Assembly: GCA_017614995.1 (NCBI GenBank)
Contig: JAGAAX010000008.1
Span: forward strand, 1 to 32,597
Direction: 5' to 3'
Source: Spirochaetaceae bacterium
GTDB lineage: Bacteria; Spirochaetota; Spirochaetia; Treponematales; Treponemataceae
Length of the DNA: 32,597 nucleotides
The position numbers and the translations under genes are program-made. Shown in pieces: positions 8,530 to 15,696 of this stretch (its first letter is position 1; each line of letters opens with the position of its first letter). Below the pieces are notes generated by a model. That model was given only the letters and a program-made list of their open reading frames with translations, did not search any database and was not told the DNA's origin.

Positions 8530-9237
8530 ATGACAATAACACAAAAGCTTTTTGAAGTACAGGACAGCGAATACCGCGAATTTCAGTCTAAGCTTGTACC
8601 GAATATTTCTAAAAACTCTATGATTGGGGTGCGCACACCGCAGATGCGTTCAATTGCTAAAGAATTTTTTGGAAAAGGCAAAACTATAAGCACAGAAGCT
8701 CAGGCATTTTTAAAAGAACTTCCGCACAAATATTATGAGGAAAATATGGTTCATTTTTTTCTCGTTTCAATGATTAAAGATTTTGATGAATGTGTAAAAG
8801 AACTTGAAGCATTTCTTCCGTTTATAGACTGCTGGCCTGTATGTGACCAGTCCAGCCCGAAAGCTTTTAAGAAAAACCGCGAAAAGCTTCTGCCGCTCAT
8901 AAAAAAATGGATTGACTCAAAACACGTGTACACTGCCCGCTTTGGCTTGCGTATGCTTATGAACGAATTTCTGGACGAAGCTTTTAAGCCTGAATATCTT
9001 GAATGGGCTGCTGAAAGACAGAATAAACCCACTGAAGGCGACGATTACTATCTTAAAATGATGATTGCCTGGTATTTTGCGACAGCTCTCGCTAAACAAT
9101 ATGATTCATCATTTCAGTTTATAAAAAACCACCGTCTTGAAACATGGACGCACAATAAAGCCATTCAAAAAGCAATTGAAAGTTTCCGAGTTTCAGATGA
9201 ACATAAAAAAGAGCTTGCAAAGCTAAAAATAAACTAA
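8530..9237 (+). CDS. AlkD-family DNA alkylation repair glycosylase
   Basis: HEAT-like repeat DNA glycosylase that removes positively charged alkylated bases. The length of 235 residues is typical. W102 and D106 (FIDCWPVCDQ) and W181 (KMMIAWYFA) match the spacing of the three AlkD active-site residues (Trp, Asp four later, Trp about 75 later), so activity is likely. An AAGGA site precedes the ATG (TAATAAGGAATACTTATG). It follows the deaminase on the same strand; both handle bases or DNA damage, but a functional link is only a guess. Confidence 0.88.
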   Translation: MTITQKLFEVQDSEYREFQSKLVPNISKNSMIGVRTPQMRSIAKEFFGKGKTISTEAQAFLKELPHKYYEENMVHFFLVSMIKDFDECVKELEAFLPFIDCWPVCDQSSPKAFKKNREKLLPLIKKWIDSKHVYTARFGLRMLMNEFLDEAFKPEYLEWAAERQNKPTEGDDYYLKMMIAWYFATALAKQYDSSFQFIKNHRLETWTHNKAIQKAIESFRVSDEHKKELAKLKIN

Positions 9238-9244
9238 AGCTTAC

Positions 9245-9268
9245 AAGCCTGCAAAAAATTTCAGGCTT
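9245..9268 (+). terminator. Possible transcription terminator hairpin
   Basis: Arms AAGCCTG (9245-9251) and CAGGCTT (9262-9268) form a 7-base stem just after the AlkD-type gene. The T-rich run comes about 25 bases later, so this is a weak candidate. It marks the likely end of the plus-strand operon that begins before base 1. Confidence 0.4.
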
Positions 9269-9317
9269 ATGACACACAACGCTGCAAGTTATTTCTCTTT
9301 TTTTTGCACATACTTCA

Positions 9318-9326
9318 TGCTATAAT
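9318..9326 (+). promoter_or_regulatory. Extended -10 promoter directly before the dehydrogenase start
   Basis: TGCTATAAT is a perfect -10 box with the TG extension. It ends six bases before the ATG at 9333, which places the expected transcription start on the A of the start codon. The -35 position is only T-rich (9298-9303). Confidence 0.65.
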
Positions 9327-9332
9327 CTCTGC

Positions 9333-10292
9333 ATGAAAATTTTAGTAATTAACAGCCAGCTTGATCAAAAGCATATCGAACTTATAAAAACTACAGCCGG
9401 AGAGCTCGGCGCGGAAGTTCATTTTTACAAAGCCGAATCTGAAATTCCGCAAAGCGACTTTAACACAGATATAATCTACGGTTTTGCGCCTTCAATCGTA
9501 AAGACGAGCAAGACGCTTAAATGGCTCTGTGTTCCATGGGCGGGCGTTGATTCCATTATGAAGCCGGACTACTTTGCAAACGAAGACTGTCTTCTGACAA
9601 ATTCTGCCGGTGCTTACGGTGTTTCAATAGCCGAGCACATGATTGCCGTTTCTCTTGTAATGATGCGGCGGCTCGACGAATTTTTATCAGAGACACGCGA
9701 AGGCAAATGGCTTTTGCCGCGGGCGCAAAAGTCGCTTAAAGACTGCCGCATTACAGTGCTCGGCACCGGCGACATCGGCACAAACTTTGCAAAGCGCGCG
9801 CGTGCATTTGAACCGGCTTCAATTACCGGCGTCTGCCGCAGCGGAAAAAGCCGCGAAACCGTCTATGACCGCGTGCTTCCTGTAAGCGCGCTCGATACAA
9901 TTCTGCCGGAAACTGATTTGCTTGCGATGAGCCTGCCTGCAACGCCAGAAACTTGCGGCATACTTTCGCGCGAGCGCATTTCGCTGCTGCCTGAAGGCTC
10001 ATACATCGTCAATGTTGGGCGCGGTTCTGCAATTGATGAAGACGCGCTTGCCGACAGTCTTGAAAGCGGTCATCTTGCCGGTGCGGCGCTCGACGTTTTT
10101 CAGACCGAGCCGCTGCCGAAAGACAGCCGCCTCTGGAAGACCAAAAAACTTTTGATTACCCCGCACGTTGCCGGCAATTTGACACTTGCCTACACAAAAG
10201 ACAAGAATGTGGCGATGTTCCTCGAAGACTTGCACAACTTCTGCGCCGGTAAACCGCTTCACTACCTCGTAGACAAAAAACTCGGGTATTAG
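9333..10292 (+). CDS. D-isomer-specific 2-hydroxyacid dehydrogenase
   Basis: NAD(P)-dependent reduction of a 2-keto acid to a D-2-hydroxy acid, or the reverse; the substrate cannot be predicted. The nucleotide-binding glycine motif is LGTGDIGTNFAKR. The catalytic Arg is in NVGRGSAID, the Glu in DVFQTEPLP and the His in ITPHVAG. Length 319 fits the family, with the N-terminal substrate domain shorter than in phosphoglycerate dehydrogenase and no ACT domain. No Shine-Dalgarno sequence precedes the ATG, and the -10 box is six bases away, so the mRNA may be leaderless. It stands alone between a weak terminator and a 17-base inverted repeat. Confidence 0.9.
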   Translation: MKILVINSQLDQKHIELIKTTAGELGAEVHFYKAESEIPQSDFNTDIIYGFAPSIVKTSKTLKWLCVPWAGVDSIMKPDYFANEDCLLTNSAGAYGVSIAEHMIAVSLVMMRRLDEFLSETREGKWLLPRAQKSLKDCRITVLGTGDIGTNFAKRARAFEPASITGVCRSGKSRETVYDRVLPVSALDTILPETDLLAMSLPATPETCGILSRERISLLPEGSYIVNVGRGSAIDEDALADSLESGHLAGAALDVFQTEPLPKDSRLWKTKKLLITPHVAGNLTLAYTKDKNVAMFLEDLHNFCAGKPLHYLVDKKLGY

Positions 10293-10302
10293 CAAAGCCA
10301 CA

Positions 10303-10352
10303 AAAAGTCCTATGACTTTCGTAATTTTTCTTGCAAAAGTCATAGGACTTTT
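10303..10352. repeat. Perfect 17-base inverted repeat between dehydrogenase and AAA gene
   Basis: Arms 10303-10319 and 10336-10352 are exact reverse complements around AGTCCTATGACT, with a 16-base loop. It could end the dehydrogenase transcript in the manner of a bidirectional terminator. The right arm also fills the spacer of the promoter for the next gene, so it could be an operator instead. Confidence 0.75.
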
Positions 10353-10360
10353 GTTATAAT
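10331..10360 (+). promoter_or_regulatory. Promoter of the AAA/DUF4143 gene
   Basis: TTGCAA (10331-10336), an 18-base spacer and TATAAT (10355-10360) with an upstream TG. The -10 box ends seven bases before the ATG at 10368. The spacer is the right arm of the inverted repeat. Confidence 0.65.
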
Positions 10361-10367
10361 AACAGAT

Positions 10368-11684
10368 ATGTACAGGCAAATCATAAATGACTTAATCAAA
10401 TGGAAAGGCAAAGCAAACAGAAAGCCGCTTCTTTTTACAGGCGTAAGACAATGCGGGAAAACCTATATCATTGGTGAATTTGCAAAAGAGCATTTCAAAA
10501 ATTATGTCTATATAAACTTTGAAGAAACAGAAAAGTATTCTGCTATTTTTGATTATGATTTTGATGTTCATAGAATTATTTCAGAATTAGAGAACAGTTT
10601 AAAAACAAAAATAATTTCAGGCGAAACTCTTCTTTTTTTTGATGAAATTCAAGCCTGCCCCAAAGCTATTACATCACTCAAATATTTTTGCGAGAACATG
10701 AACAATCTTCATCTTGTTTGTGCAGGTTCGCTTTTAGGAGTAGCTGTAAAACAGGAGCAGATTTCGTTTCCTGTAGGCAAAGTGAACCGCTTGCAACTTT
10801 ATCCGATGAACTTTAAAGAATTTGTTATAGCAAACGGCCGCGAAGATCTTATCAGAATTTTTGAGAACTGGCCTGTTGACCGCGTGATTCCAGATTTATA
10901 TTCTGTTCCTCTGAAAAAACTTCTAAAAGAATACTACATTGTTGGCGGAATGCCGGAAGCAGTAAAAGTCTGGATAACAACCCATAATATTGAAGAAGTT
11001 GAGCAAGTTCAAAATGAAATATTGCGTGACTATGCAGATGATTTCTCAAAGCACGCACCACTTTCAGAACTTCCGAAAATCAGATGGATTTGGGATTCCG
11101 TACCAGTTCAACTTGCAAAAGAAAACAACAAATTTGTTTTTTCACATGTAAAAGCCGGAAAACGTTCTGCTGAACTGGAGGACGCACTGCAATGGCTGAG
11201 TGATGCAGGTCTGATTTCTCCTGTCTATCTTGTAGAAAAACCGGAACTGCCCTTATCAGGTTTTGCGGATAAAACCTATTTTAAAGTCTATATGTCTGAC
11301 ATCGGGCTTTTGCGGACAAAATCAAAAATTTCTGCAAAAACAATCCTTGAAGAGAATGATTTGTACGCGCGCTATAAAGGTGCTTTTGCCGAAAACTATG
11401 TGCAGACAGAATTAAAATCACAGGACATTGAGGCGTTTTTCTGGCGTTCAGGCAATAGCGCAGAAGTTGATTTTATCTTTGAAAAAGAAAATGAGCTTGT
11501 TCCAGTTGAAGTGAAAGCCGCCGACAACACACAGGCAAAAAGTTTTAAGCAGTTCTGCAAAAAATATACGCCAAAAACAGGTTTTAAGCTTTCCGAAAAA
11601 AATATAGCTGAAAATATCTGCGAAGAAACAAAAACTTTTAGCATTCCGCTTTATTTAACGTGGAATATCTTACGGTATTTTTAG
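10368..11684 (+). CDS. AAA ATPase with DUF4143 C-terminal domain
   Basis: Member of the large group of single-gene AAA proteins with a C-terminal DUF4143 domain, whose cellular role is poorly known. Walker A is GVRQCGKT (25-32) and Walker B is LLFFDEIQ (88-95). The C-terminal part contains FWRSGNSAEVDFIFE followed by VPVEVKA, a pattern like the D-(9-20)-ExK core of PD-(D/E)xK nucleases. Length 438 is normal for the family. There is no Shine-Dalgarno sequence, and the -10 box is seven bases from the ATG. AT-rich codon use and an isolated position fit a mobile accessory gene, which is inference. Confidence 0.85.
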   Translation: MYRQIINDLIKWKGKANRKPLLFTGVRQCGKTYIIGEFAKEHFKNYVYINFEETEKYSAIFDYDFDVHRIISELENSLKTKIISGETLLFFDEIQACPKAITSLKYFCENMNNLHLVCAGSLLGVAVKQEQISFPVGKVNRLQLYPMNFKEFVIANGREDLIRIFENWPVDRVIPDLYSVPLKKLLKEYYIVGGMPEAVKVWITTHNIEEVEQVQNEILRDYADDFSKHAPLSELPKIRWIWDSVPVQLAKENNKFVFSHVKAGKRSAELEDALQWLSDAGLISPVYLVEKPELPLSGFADKTYFKVYMSDIGLLRTKSKISAKTILEENDLYARYKGAFAENYVQTELKSQDIEAFFWRSGNSAEVDFIFEKENELVPVEVKAADNTQAKSFKQFCKKYTPKTGFKLSEKNIAENICEETKTFSIPLYLTWNILRYF

Positions 11685-11706
11685 CTAATTACACCAAAGC
11701 TAAAAA
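11678..11706. terminator. Hairpin spanning two convergent stop codons
   Basis: TTTTTAGCT (11678-11686) and AGCTAAAAA (11698-11706) are perfect arms with an 11-base loop. The arms contain the TAG of the AAA gene and the TAG of the convergent HAD gene. The stem is AT-rich and lacks a following T-run on either strand, so terminator function is uncertain. Confidence 0.35.
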
Positions 11707-12437
11707 CTGAGGTTCAGAAATTCTTCAAGGTTTCTTACAGAATAATTCTGGCCATAGTCTGGAAAAGCGGCATTGACTGTTCCGTCTTCAGATGACGTTG
11801 AAGCAGAACCTTCTCTTTTAATTAACACAGACTTGCAGCCGAAACGGCGGGCGACTTCCACATCGCGGAAGTCATCACCGACCATAAGCATTTCTTCTGG
11901 TTCAGTGCAAAAAAATGCCGCAATGTCGGCAAGCCCTTTTGGGTTGGGCTTTTTAAAGCCGCACGAAAGCGACGAAACGTATAAGTCAAAATAAGGCAGA
12001 AGCGGAGCGACATAATTCTTATGAAGCTCATCGGGCATGCCTGTGGCAACGTCTGTAAGGGCCGCGATTTTTAAGCCCTTGCTGCGCAGCTTTTTCAGAG
12101 CAGGAATTGAATCCTCATAGATTACAGGCTCAAGTTTCAGAGATTCAAAAAAAGTATCAATAATCTTCTTAACAGGAACATCTGTATTCCAGGCGGAAAT
12201 TATGTCGGCGAAAATCTTTTCGGGCGCAATCTCTGCCTCGCGGGGCTTTATGCGTGGATTATAGTTCTTGTAGATTTCAATAGAAGCATCAATCTGCGCT
12301 TCAGAAAGCCCAAGCGAGAGTTTCCAGTTCACATAGTCAAAGCTGTCTTTGTAATAAGAAACCCAGCTCAAATGCATTCCCTTGTATTCCATGAGCGTAC
12401 AGCCCAAATCAAAAACAATAACCTTAATTTTCTGCAT
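11700..12437 (-). CDS. HAD-superfamily hydrolase
   Basis: Small-molecule phosphatase of the haloacid dehalogenase superfamily. Motif I is FDLGCTL with nucleophile D10. The second Asp of the classical D-x-D is Gly, as in many FDLGN-type members. Motif III is the Lys of FKKPNPKG and motif IV is GDDFRDVE. A helical cap lies between motifs I and II. Length 245 is typical; the substrate is not predictable. The start has no Shine-Dalgarno sequence, and a -10 box ends six bases upstream. It converges with the AAA gene and diverges from the EAL gene. Confidence 0.87.
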   Translation of the reverse strand: MQKIKVIVFDLGCTLMEYKGMHLSWVSYYKDSFDYVNWKLSLGLSEAQIDASIEIYKNYNPRIKPREAEIAPEKIFADIISAWNTDVPVKKIIDTFFESLKLEPVIYEDSIPALKKLRSKGLKIAALTDVATGMPDELHKNYVAPLLPYFDLYVSSLSCGFKKPNPKGLADIAAFFCTEPEEMLMVGDDFRDVEVARRFGCKSVLIKREGSASTSSEDGTVNAAFPDYGQNYSVRNLEEFLNLSF

Positions 12438-12443
12438 AACATT

Positions 12444-12472
12444 ATAATAAGTGGAAAAAACAAAGTATTCAA
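12444..12472 (-). promoter_or_regulatory. Promoter of the HAD gene
   Basis: Reading the minus strand: TTGAAT (12472-12467), a 17-base spacer, TATTAT (12449-12444), then six bases to the ATG at 12437. An overlapping TATAAT lies three bases closer but would start transcription inside the gene. Confidence 0.6.
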
Positions 12473-12568
12473 GCTACGAAATAATGTGAAATTAAACTAT
12501 AAATTTATGGAACATATAACAGGTCTGCTGTATAATTGAACTACCGTTTCAAAGGAATGCGGATAAAA

Positions 12569-14383
12569 ATGTTTATAAACAAACTGAACCAACTCTACAA
12601 ACCGAAAAGAACCCTATATTACATAGAAGCTGACAGCGAAAAGCTCAAAGCATTTTTTAAGGGCACTTTACCCAAAGAAATTGCAAAGTACGCAGACGCT
12701 TTCGGCACTTATGATTATCCGGGCGTTTTCTTCATCCGTCAGCTTGAAAAAGAAGTTATTGGCATTGAATTCAGAAGCGGCGACAAAAGAATAGACTACC
12801 CCACCGGGCTTAAATCAATTGAGCTTGAAGAAGCTTTCTTTTATTCAGTTGAATTCGACGATGACATACACATAAGCAGAACATTTATCCGCGAACTTTT
12901 TGAAAAAATCTCAAAAGATGACGACGCGCACCGCGCATATTCAGACTTAAGCATTAACAAAAGCCCGAACGCCATCGGTGTTTTTTCAAGCTATAAGAAA
13001 ATCAGAGTGCTCTACGAATGGAAGCTTGAAAGCGACCGGGCTTCTGACATAATTAATGATAATATAGAGAAATTTGATAAAACCGCACTGTATAAAGCCG
13101 CATTTTTTGATCCGATTACAAACCACAGCAACTGGAATCATCTTGTGCCCTATCTTGAAATGCCTGTGAAAGCAAATATTCAGGATTATGCTTTTGTGCA
13201 TTTTGACGTAAAAGAATTCAGAATCATCAACGAGGTTTACGGCCACATTGCGGCAAACAAAGTGCTTTCAAAAATCGTAAAAGCCATGAACGACGCTGAT
13301 TTTGTTTATGCCAGCGCGCGCTGCCACAATGACAATTTCGCCATGATTATAAAAGACATGCCTGAAGCCGAAACGCTTGCGAAGCTTCAAAAATTCTTTG
13401 ATGATTTGTCATATCTTGAAGAAGACCCCAACTACAGAATTTATTACCGCTGCGGTCTTGTGCCGATGCAGCGCGCTATGCTTTCAGGCAACAGAGTAGC
13501 TGACGCTGGAAAAATGGCGCAGGGGCTCGGCAACAGCACTAACAAAACCGACATCATCATATACACAGATAAAATGCACAACGATATTTTATGGGGAAAC
13601 TACATAAAAGCCTATGTTGATACGGCAATTAAAAATGACGAATTTATCGTGTATCTTCAGCCTAAGTTTGATATTCATACTGAAAAGATTAAGGGAGCAG
13701 AGGCGCTTATCCGGTGGAACTACAAATCAAAGGAATTTCTTTCGCCGGGGCGGTTTATTCCATTTTTTGAAAAAGACGGCAATATTGCAAAGATTGATGA
13801 TCTTGTTTTGAAAAAAGTCTGCGAGAGTTTTGCAAAATGGAAGTCTGAAGGAAAAGAGCTTTACCCGGTTTCGGTCAATTTGTCGCGGAACCAGCTTTAT
13901 GACAAAAATCTTATAGACCATCTGGTTGAAATTGTGGATTCTTACGCTATAGACCACGCTCTTATAGATTTTGAACTGACCGAAAGTGCCACCTACGATG
14001 ACATGTCTTATATGATTGAGGTGCTGCACACTTTGCGGCAGAAAGGCTTTAAGATTTCCATGGACGATTTCGGCACAGGCTATTCGTCGCTTTCGCTGCT
14101 TACAGAGATGCCGCTTGATACTCTGAAAATTGACAAAAGCTTTGTGGATAAAGTTGGAACAGACACAGAAAACATAAAAGACCTTGCCGTTATAAGGCAC
14201 ATAATCTCGCTTGCAAAAGAGCTGCATTTTACATGCCTTGCAGAGGGCGCAGAACAAAAATGCCAGATAGAAAAACTCCGCTCGCTCGGCTGCGAAGTGA
14301 TTCAGGGCTATTATTACAGCAAGCCGCTTCCAATTGCCGAGTACGAGCAGAAATACTTGAGCGGCGAGCCTTTCACTTTTTGA
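12569..14383 (+). CDS. EAL-domain c-di-GMP phosphodiesterase with degenerate GGDEF domain
   Basis: Predicted to break down the second messenger cyclic di-GMP. An N-terminal region of about 160 residues is not recognised. The GGDEF-type domain follows, with signature DPITNHSNWNHL, but its active-site loop reads CHNDNF, so it cannot be a working cyclase. The EAL domain (from about 13690) has AEALIRW, FELTES, MDDFGTGYSSL and KIDKSF, with AEGAEQ in place of AEGVET, then IQGYYYSKP. The catalytic set looks intact. The frame is open from a TTG at 12536 inside a TATAAT box; ATG 12557 touches the AAAGGA site, so 12569 is preferred, though 12557 is possible. Its end overlaps the convergent AraC gene by 11 bases. 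Confidence 0.9.
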   Translation: MFINKLNQLYKPKRTLYYIEADSEKLKAFFKGTLPKEIAKYADAFGTYDYPGVFFIRQLEKEVIGIEFRSGDKRIDYPTGLKSIELEEAFFYSVEFDDDIHISRTFIRELFEKISKDDDAHRAYSDLSINKSPNAIGVFSSYKKIRVLYEWKLESDRASDIINDNIEKFDKTALYKAAFFDPITNHSNWNHLVPYLEMPVKANIQDYAFVHFDVKEFRIINEVYGHIAANKVLSKIVKAMNDADFVYASARCHNDNFAMIIKDMPEAETLAKLQKFFDDLSYLEEDPNYRIYYRCGLVPMQRAMLSGNRVADAGKMAQGLGNSTNKTDIIIYTDKMHNDILWGNYIKAYVDTAIKNDEFIVYLQPKFDIHTEKIKGAEALIRWNYKSKEFLSPGRFIPFFEKDGNIAKIDDLVLKKVCESFAKWKSEGKELYPVSVNLSRNQLYDKNLIDHLVEIVDSYAIDHALIDFELTESATYDDMSYMIEVLHTLRQKGFKISMDDFGTGYSSLSLLTEMPLDTLKIDKSFVDKVGTDTENIKDLAVIRHIISLAKELHFTCLAEGAEQKCQIEKLRSLGCEVIQGYYYSKPLPIAEYEQKYLSGEPFTF

Positions 14384-14978
14384 CTGCGTCCTTGTATTCT
14401 TTTGGTGTAAGTCCGACTATTTTATGGAAGCATCTGTCGAGATGGCTTTGATCGCAAAAACCAGTGTCATAAGTCACCTCGCTGACGCTTTTTTCTTCTT
14501 CAAGTAATTTCTGCGCTTTCCGCACTTTACACTGAATCTGAAACTGGTGCGGTGTAAGCCCGAATGCCTTTTTAAACTGGCGGATCATGTGATACGGACT
14601 TATATTTGAATCCTGCGACATTTCTTCTATTAGGTAGATATTTTCAGGGCGGTCAAGAATTGAATCTTTAAGCTCTGCAAGATAACCTTCCCGCAATCCT
14701 GCTTCTTCAGGCACACGTATACAGATTACTGCCATTGAATAGCCAGTTTCATCAGCAGGTTTTATTTCATGAAGCACATCAGGCGGAATTGAGAACTCGT
14801 CACCTTGAGCGTATATTCTGCTCCTGCCGTCAATGATTATGCAGACTTTTCCAGATTCAACGCAGCAAAGCATGATATGTCCGGTATGAGTATGCGGCGG
14901 ATAAGATTTGTGCCAGTTTTTGTAATGGACACATTCTATCTCGTCATTTTTCTTATGATAAGAAATCTCGTTTATCAT
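14373..14978 (-). CDS. AraC-family transcriptional regulator with cupin domain
   Basis: A 201-residue regulator. Residues about 15-95 form a cupin-like effector domain (WHKSYPPHTHTGH, then CVESGKVCIIIDG and DEFSIPPDVLHEI). The C-terminal 95 residues are the double helix-turn-helix with SPYHMIRQFKKAFGLTPHQF and DTGFCDQSHLDRCFHKIVGLTPKEY. The His-rich cupin could bind a metal or sugar. The reading frame is open to 15197, but that extension runs through palindromic repeats and has no homologous look, so 14978 (or 15014) is chosen. Neither start has a clear ribosome binding site. The target is unknown. Confidence 0.85.
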   Translation of the reverse strand: MINEISYHKKNDEIECVHYKNWHKSYPPHTHTGHIMLCCVESGKVCIIIDGRSRIYAQGDEFSIPPDVLHEIKPADETGYSMAVICIRVPEEAGLREGYLAELKDSILDRPENIYLIEEMSQDSNISPYHMIRQFKKAFGLTPHQFQIQCKVRKAQKLLEEEKSVSEVTYDTGFCDQSHLDRCFHKIVGLTPKEYKDAVKK

Positions 14979-15078
14979 AATCTTGAGAATACATTTATCA
15001 CAGCTATCAGCCATAGTCAAGAAAAAAGCGCTGCCAGTCAGGGTTTCAGCATGAAAGGCATTATAATGTAATTTCGTT

Positions 15079-15166
15079 TGGCGGAAATCCGTTACTTGCG
15101 TCCGACGTCCTGCTCGCATGGCAAGCCATGAGGCAGTCCGCGTCCGCAATTCACTACTTTCCGCCA
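15079..15166. repeat. Nested palindrome 1
   Basis: Outer arms TGGCGGAAA (15079-15087) and TTTCCGCCA (15158-15166). Inside these are TTGCG (15096-15100) with CGCAA (15145-15149), then CTGC/GCAG, then the perfect hairpin CATGGC-AA-GCCATG (15117-15130). Confidence 0.75.
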
Positions 15167-15193
15167 GAAAATACAATCTAGATGTACACATAT

Positions 15194-15293
15194 ACAAGAA
15201 CCTGCGTAGGCAGATTTTGTGATGCGAATTACATGAACACCGAAGGTGTGAATCTAATTCGCGGAACGAAATATGCCGAGAGCAGGTTCTTGT
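15194..15293. repeat. Nested palindrome 2, three perfect levels
   Basis: Outer 12-base arms ACAAGAACCTGC (15194-15205) and complement (15282-15293). Middle 8-base arms GCGAATTA (15224-15231) and complement (15255-15262). Inner ACACC-GAA-GGTGT (15237-15249). All arms are exact. The transcript of either strand would fold into a long branched hairpin. Confidence 0.85.
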
Positions 15294-15307
15294 CTGCTAC
15301 AATTTCT

Positions 15308-15372
15308 TGATTAGTTTTTCATGCTGAAGGCGTAAGCGCTGCCAGTGCAAGACTAAACAGCGCAATTAATCA
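15308..15372. repeat. Nested palindrome 3
   Basis: Outer arms TGATTAGTT (15308-15316) and AATTAATCA (15364-15372) pair with one G-T wobble. Inner arms are GCGCTG (15336-15341) and CAGCGC (15358-15363), directly next to the outer right arm. The 13-base direct repeat copy lies within the inner arm. Confidence 0.65.
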
Positions 15373-15392
15373 GACAGTTTGAATTATGCTAT

Positions 15393-15575
15393 TCAAAAGA
15401 AGAACCAGACAAAGCCGTTGTAGACTGCACCAAATACTTTCAGTATGATTTTTAAAGGTACATAAAACAATCCGGCTATTTCATCTTTGTTTTTAGCAGC
15501 AAAGAAGATTACGCTTGCAACAAGCACATACAAAGCCAAAATAAGTGACAGGACAATTAATACAGACATATCCAT
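15393..15575 (-). CDS. Small hydrophobic membrane protein, 60 residues
   Basis: Not recognised as a known family. One strong transmembrane segment spans about residues 4-26 (ILALYVLVASVIFF). A charged NKDE turn follows, then a second hydrophobic stretch (36-60) ending FVWFFF. A very good ribosome binding site (GAGAGGTG, about six bases before the ATG) supports real translation. It lies downstream of the M20 peptidase on the same strand, 121 bases away, and may be in its transcript or have its own promoter (TAAAAT-like boxes near 15610). Function unknown; a small membrane regulator or toxin-like peptide cannot be excluded. Confidence 0.65.
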   Translation of the reverse strand: MDMSVLIVLSLILALYVLVASVIFFAAKNKDEIAGLFYVPLKIILKVFGAVYNGFVWFFF

Positions 15576-15696
15576 TGTTTCACCTCTCTAAGTTAAGTTG
15601 ATATGCCTATTTTAAAATACCCCCTGTAGCAAGAATTGCGACACCCTATAACTTTTTTTGAATTTTTTATGAAATTTGTGTTATATTTTGAGCTTT

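Larger units (their letters stand above)
14979..15392. other. Gene-free stretch filled with palindromic elements
   Basis: About 410 bases between the AraC start and the small membrane protein stop. They contain three successive nested palindromes (15079-15166, 15194-15293, 15308-15372). They also contain a bracketing pair of short repeats: AAGCGCTGCCAGT at 15026-15038 and again at 15334-15346, and TTCAGCATGAAA at 15045-15056 with its complement at 15317-15328. The reading frame that crosses part of it is not considered coding. A TTGACT box on the minus strand (15020-15015) may belong to the AraC promoter. Confidence 0.7.

Noticed and set aside
13727-14257. 176-codon open frame opposite the EAL domain
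   Set aside because: Antisense to conserved EAL motifs, highly basic and without recognisable motifs.
14979-15197. N-terminal extension of the AraC reading frame (73 extra codons)
   Set aside because: It translates a palindromic repeat, has no ribosome site at its first ATG and adds no recognisable domain, so the shorter protein is preferred.
15026-15372. CRISPR array
   Set aside because: The repeats here are different inverted repeats of unequal size, not identical direct repeats with regular spacers, and no cas gene is near.
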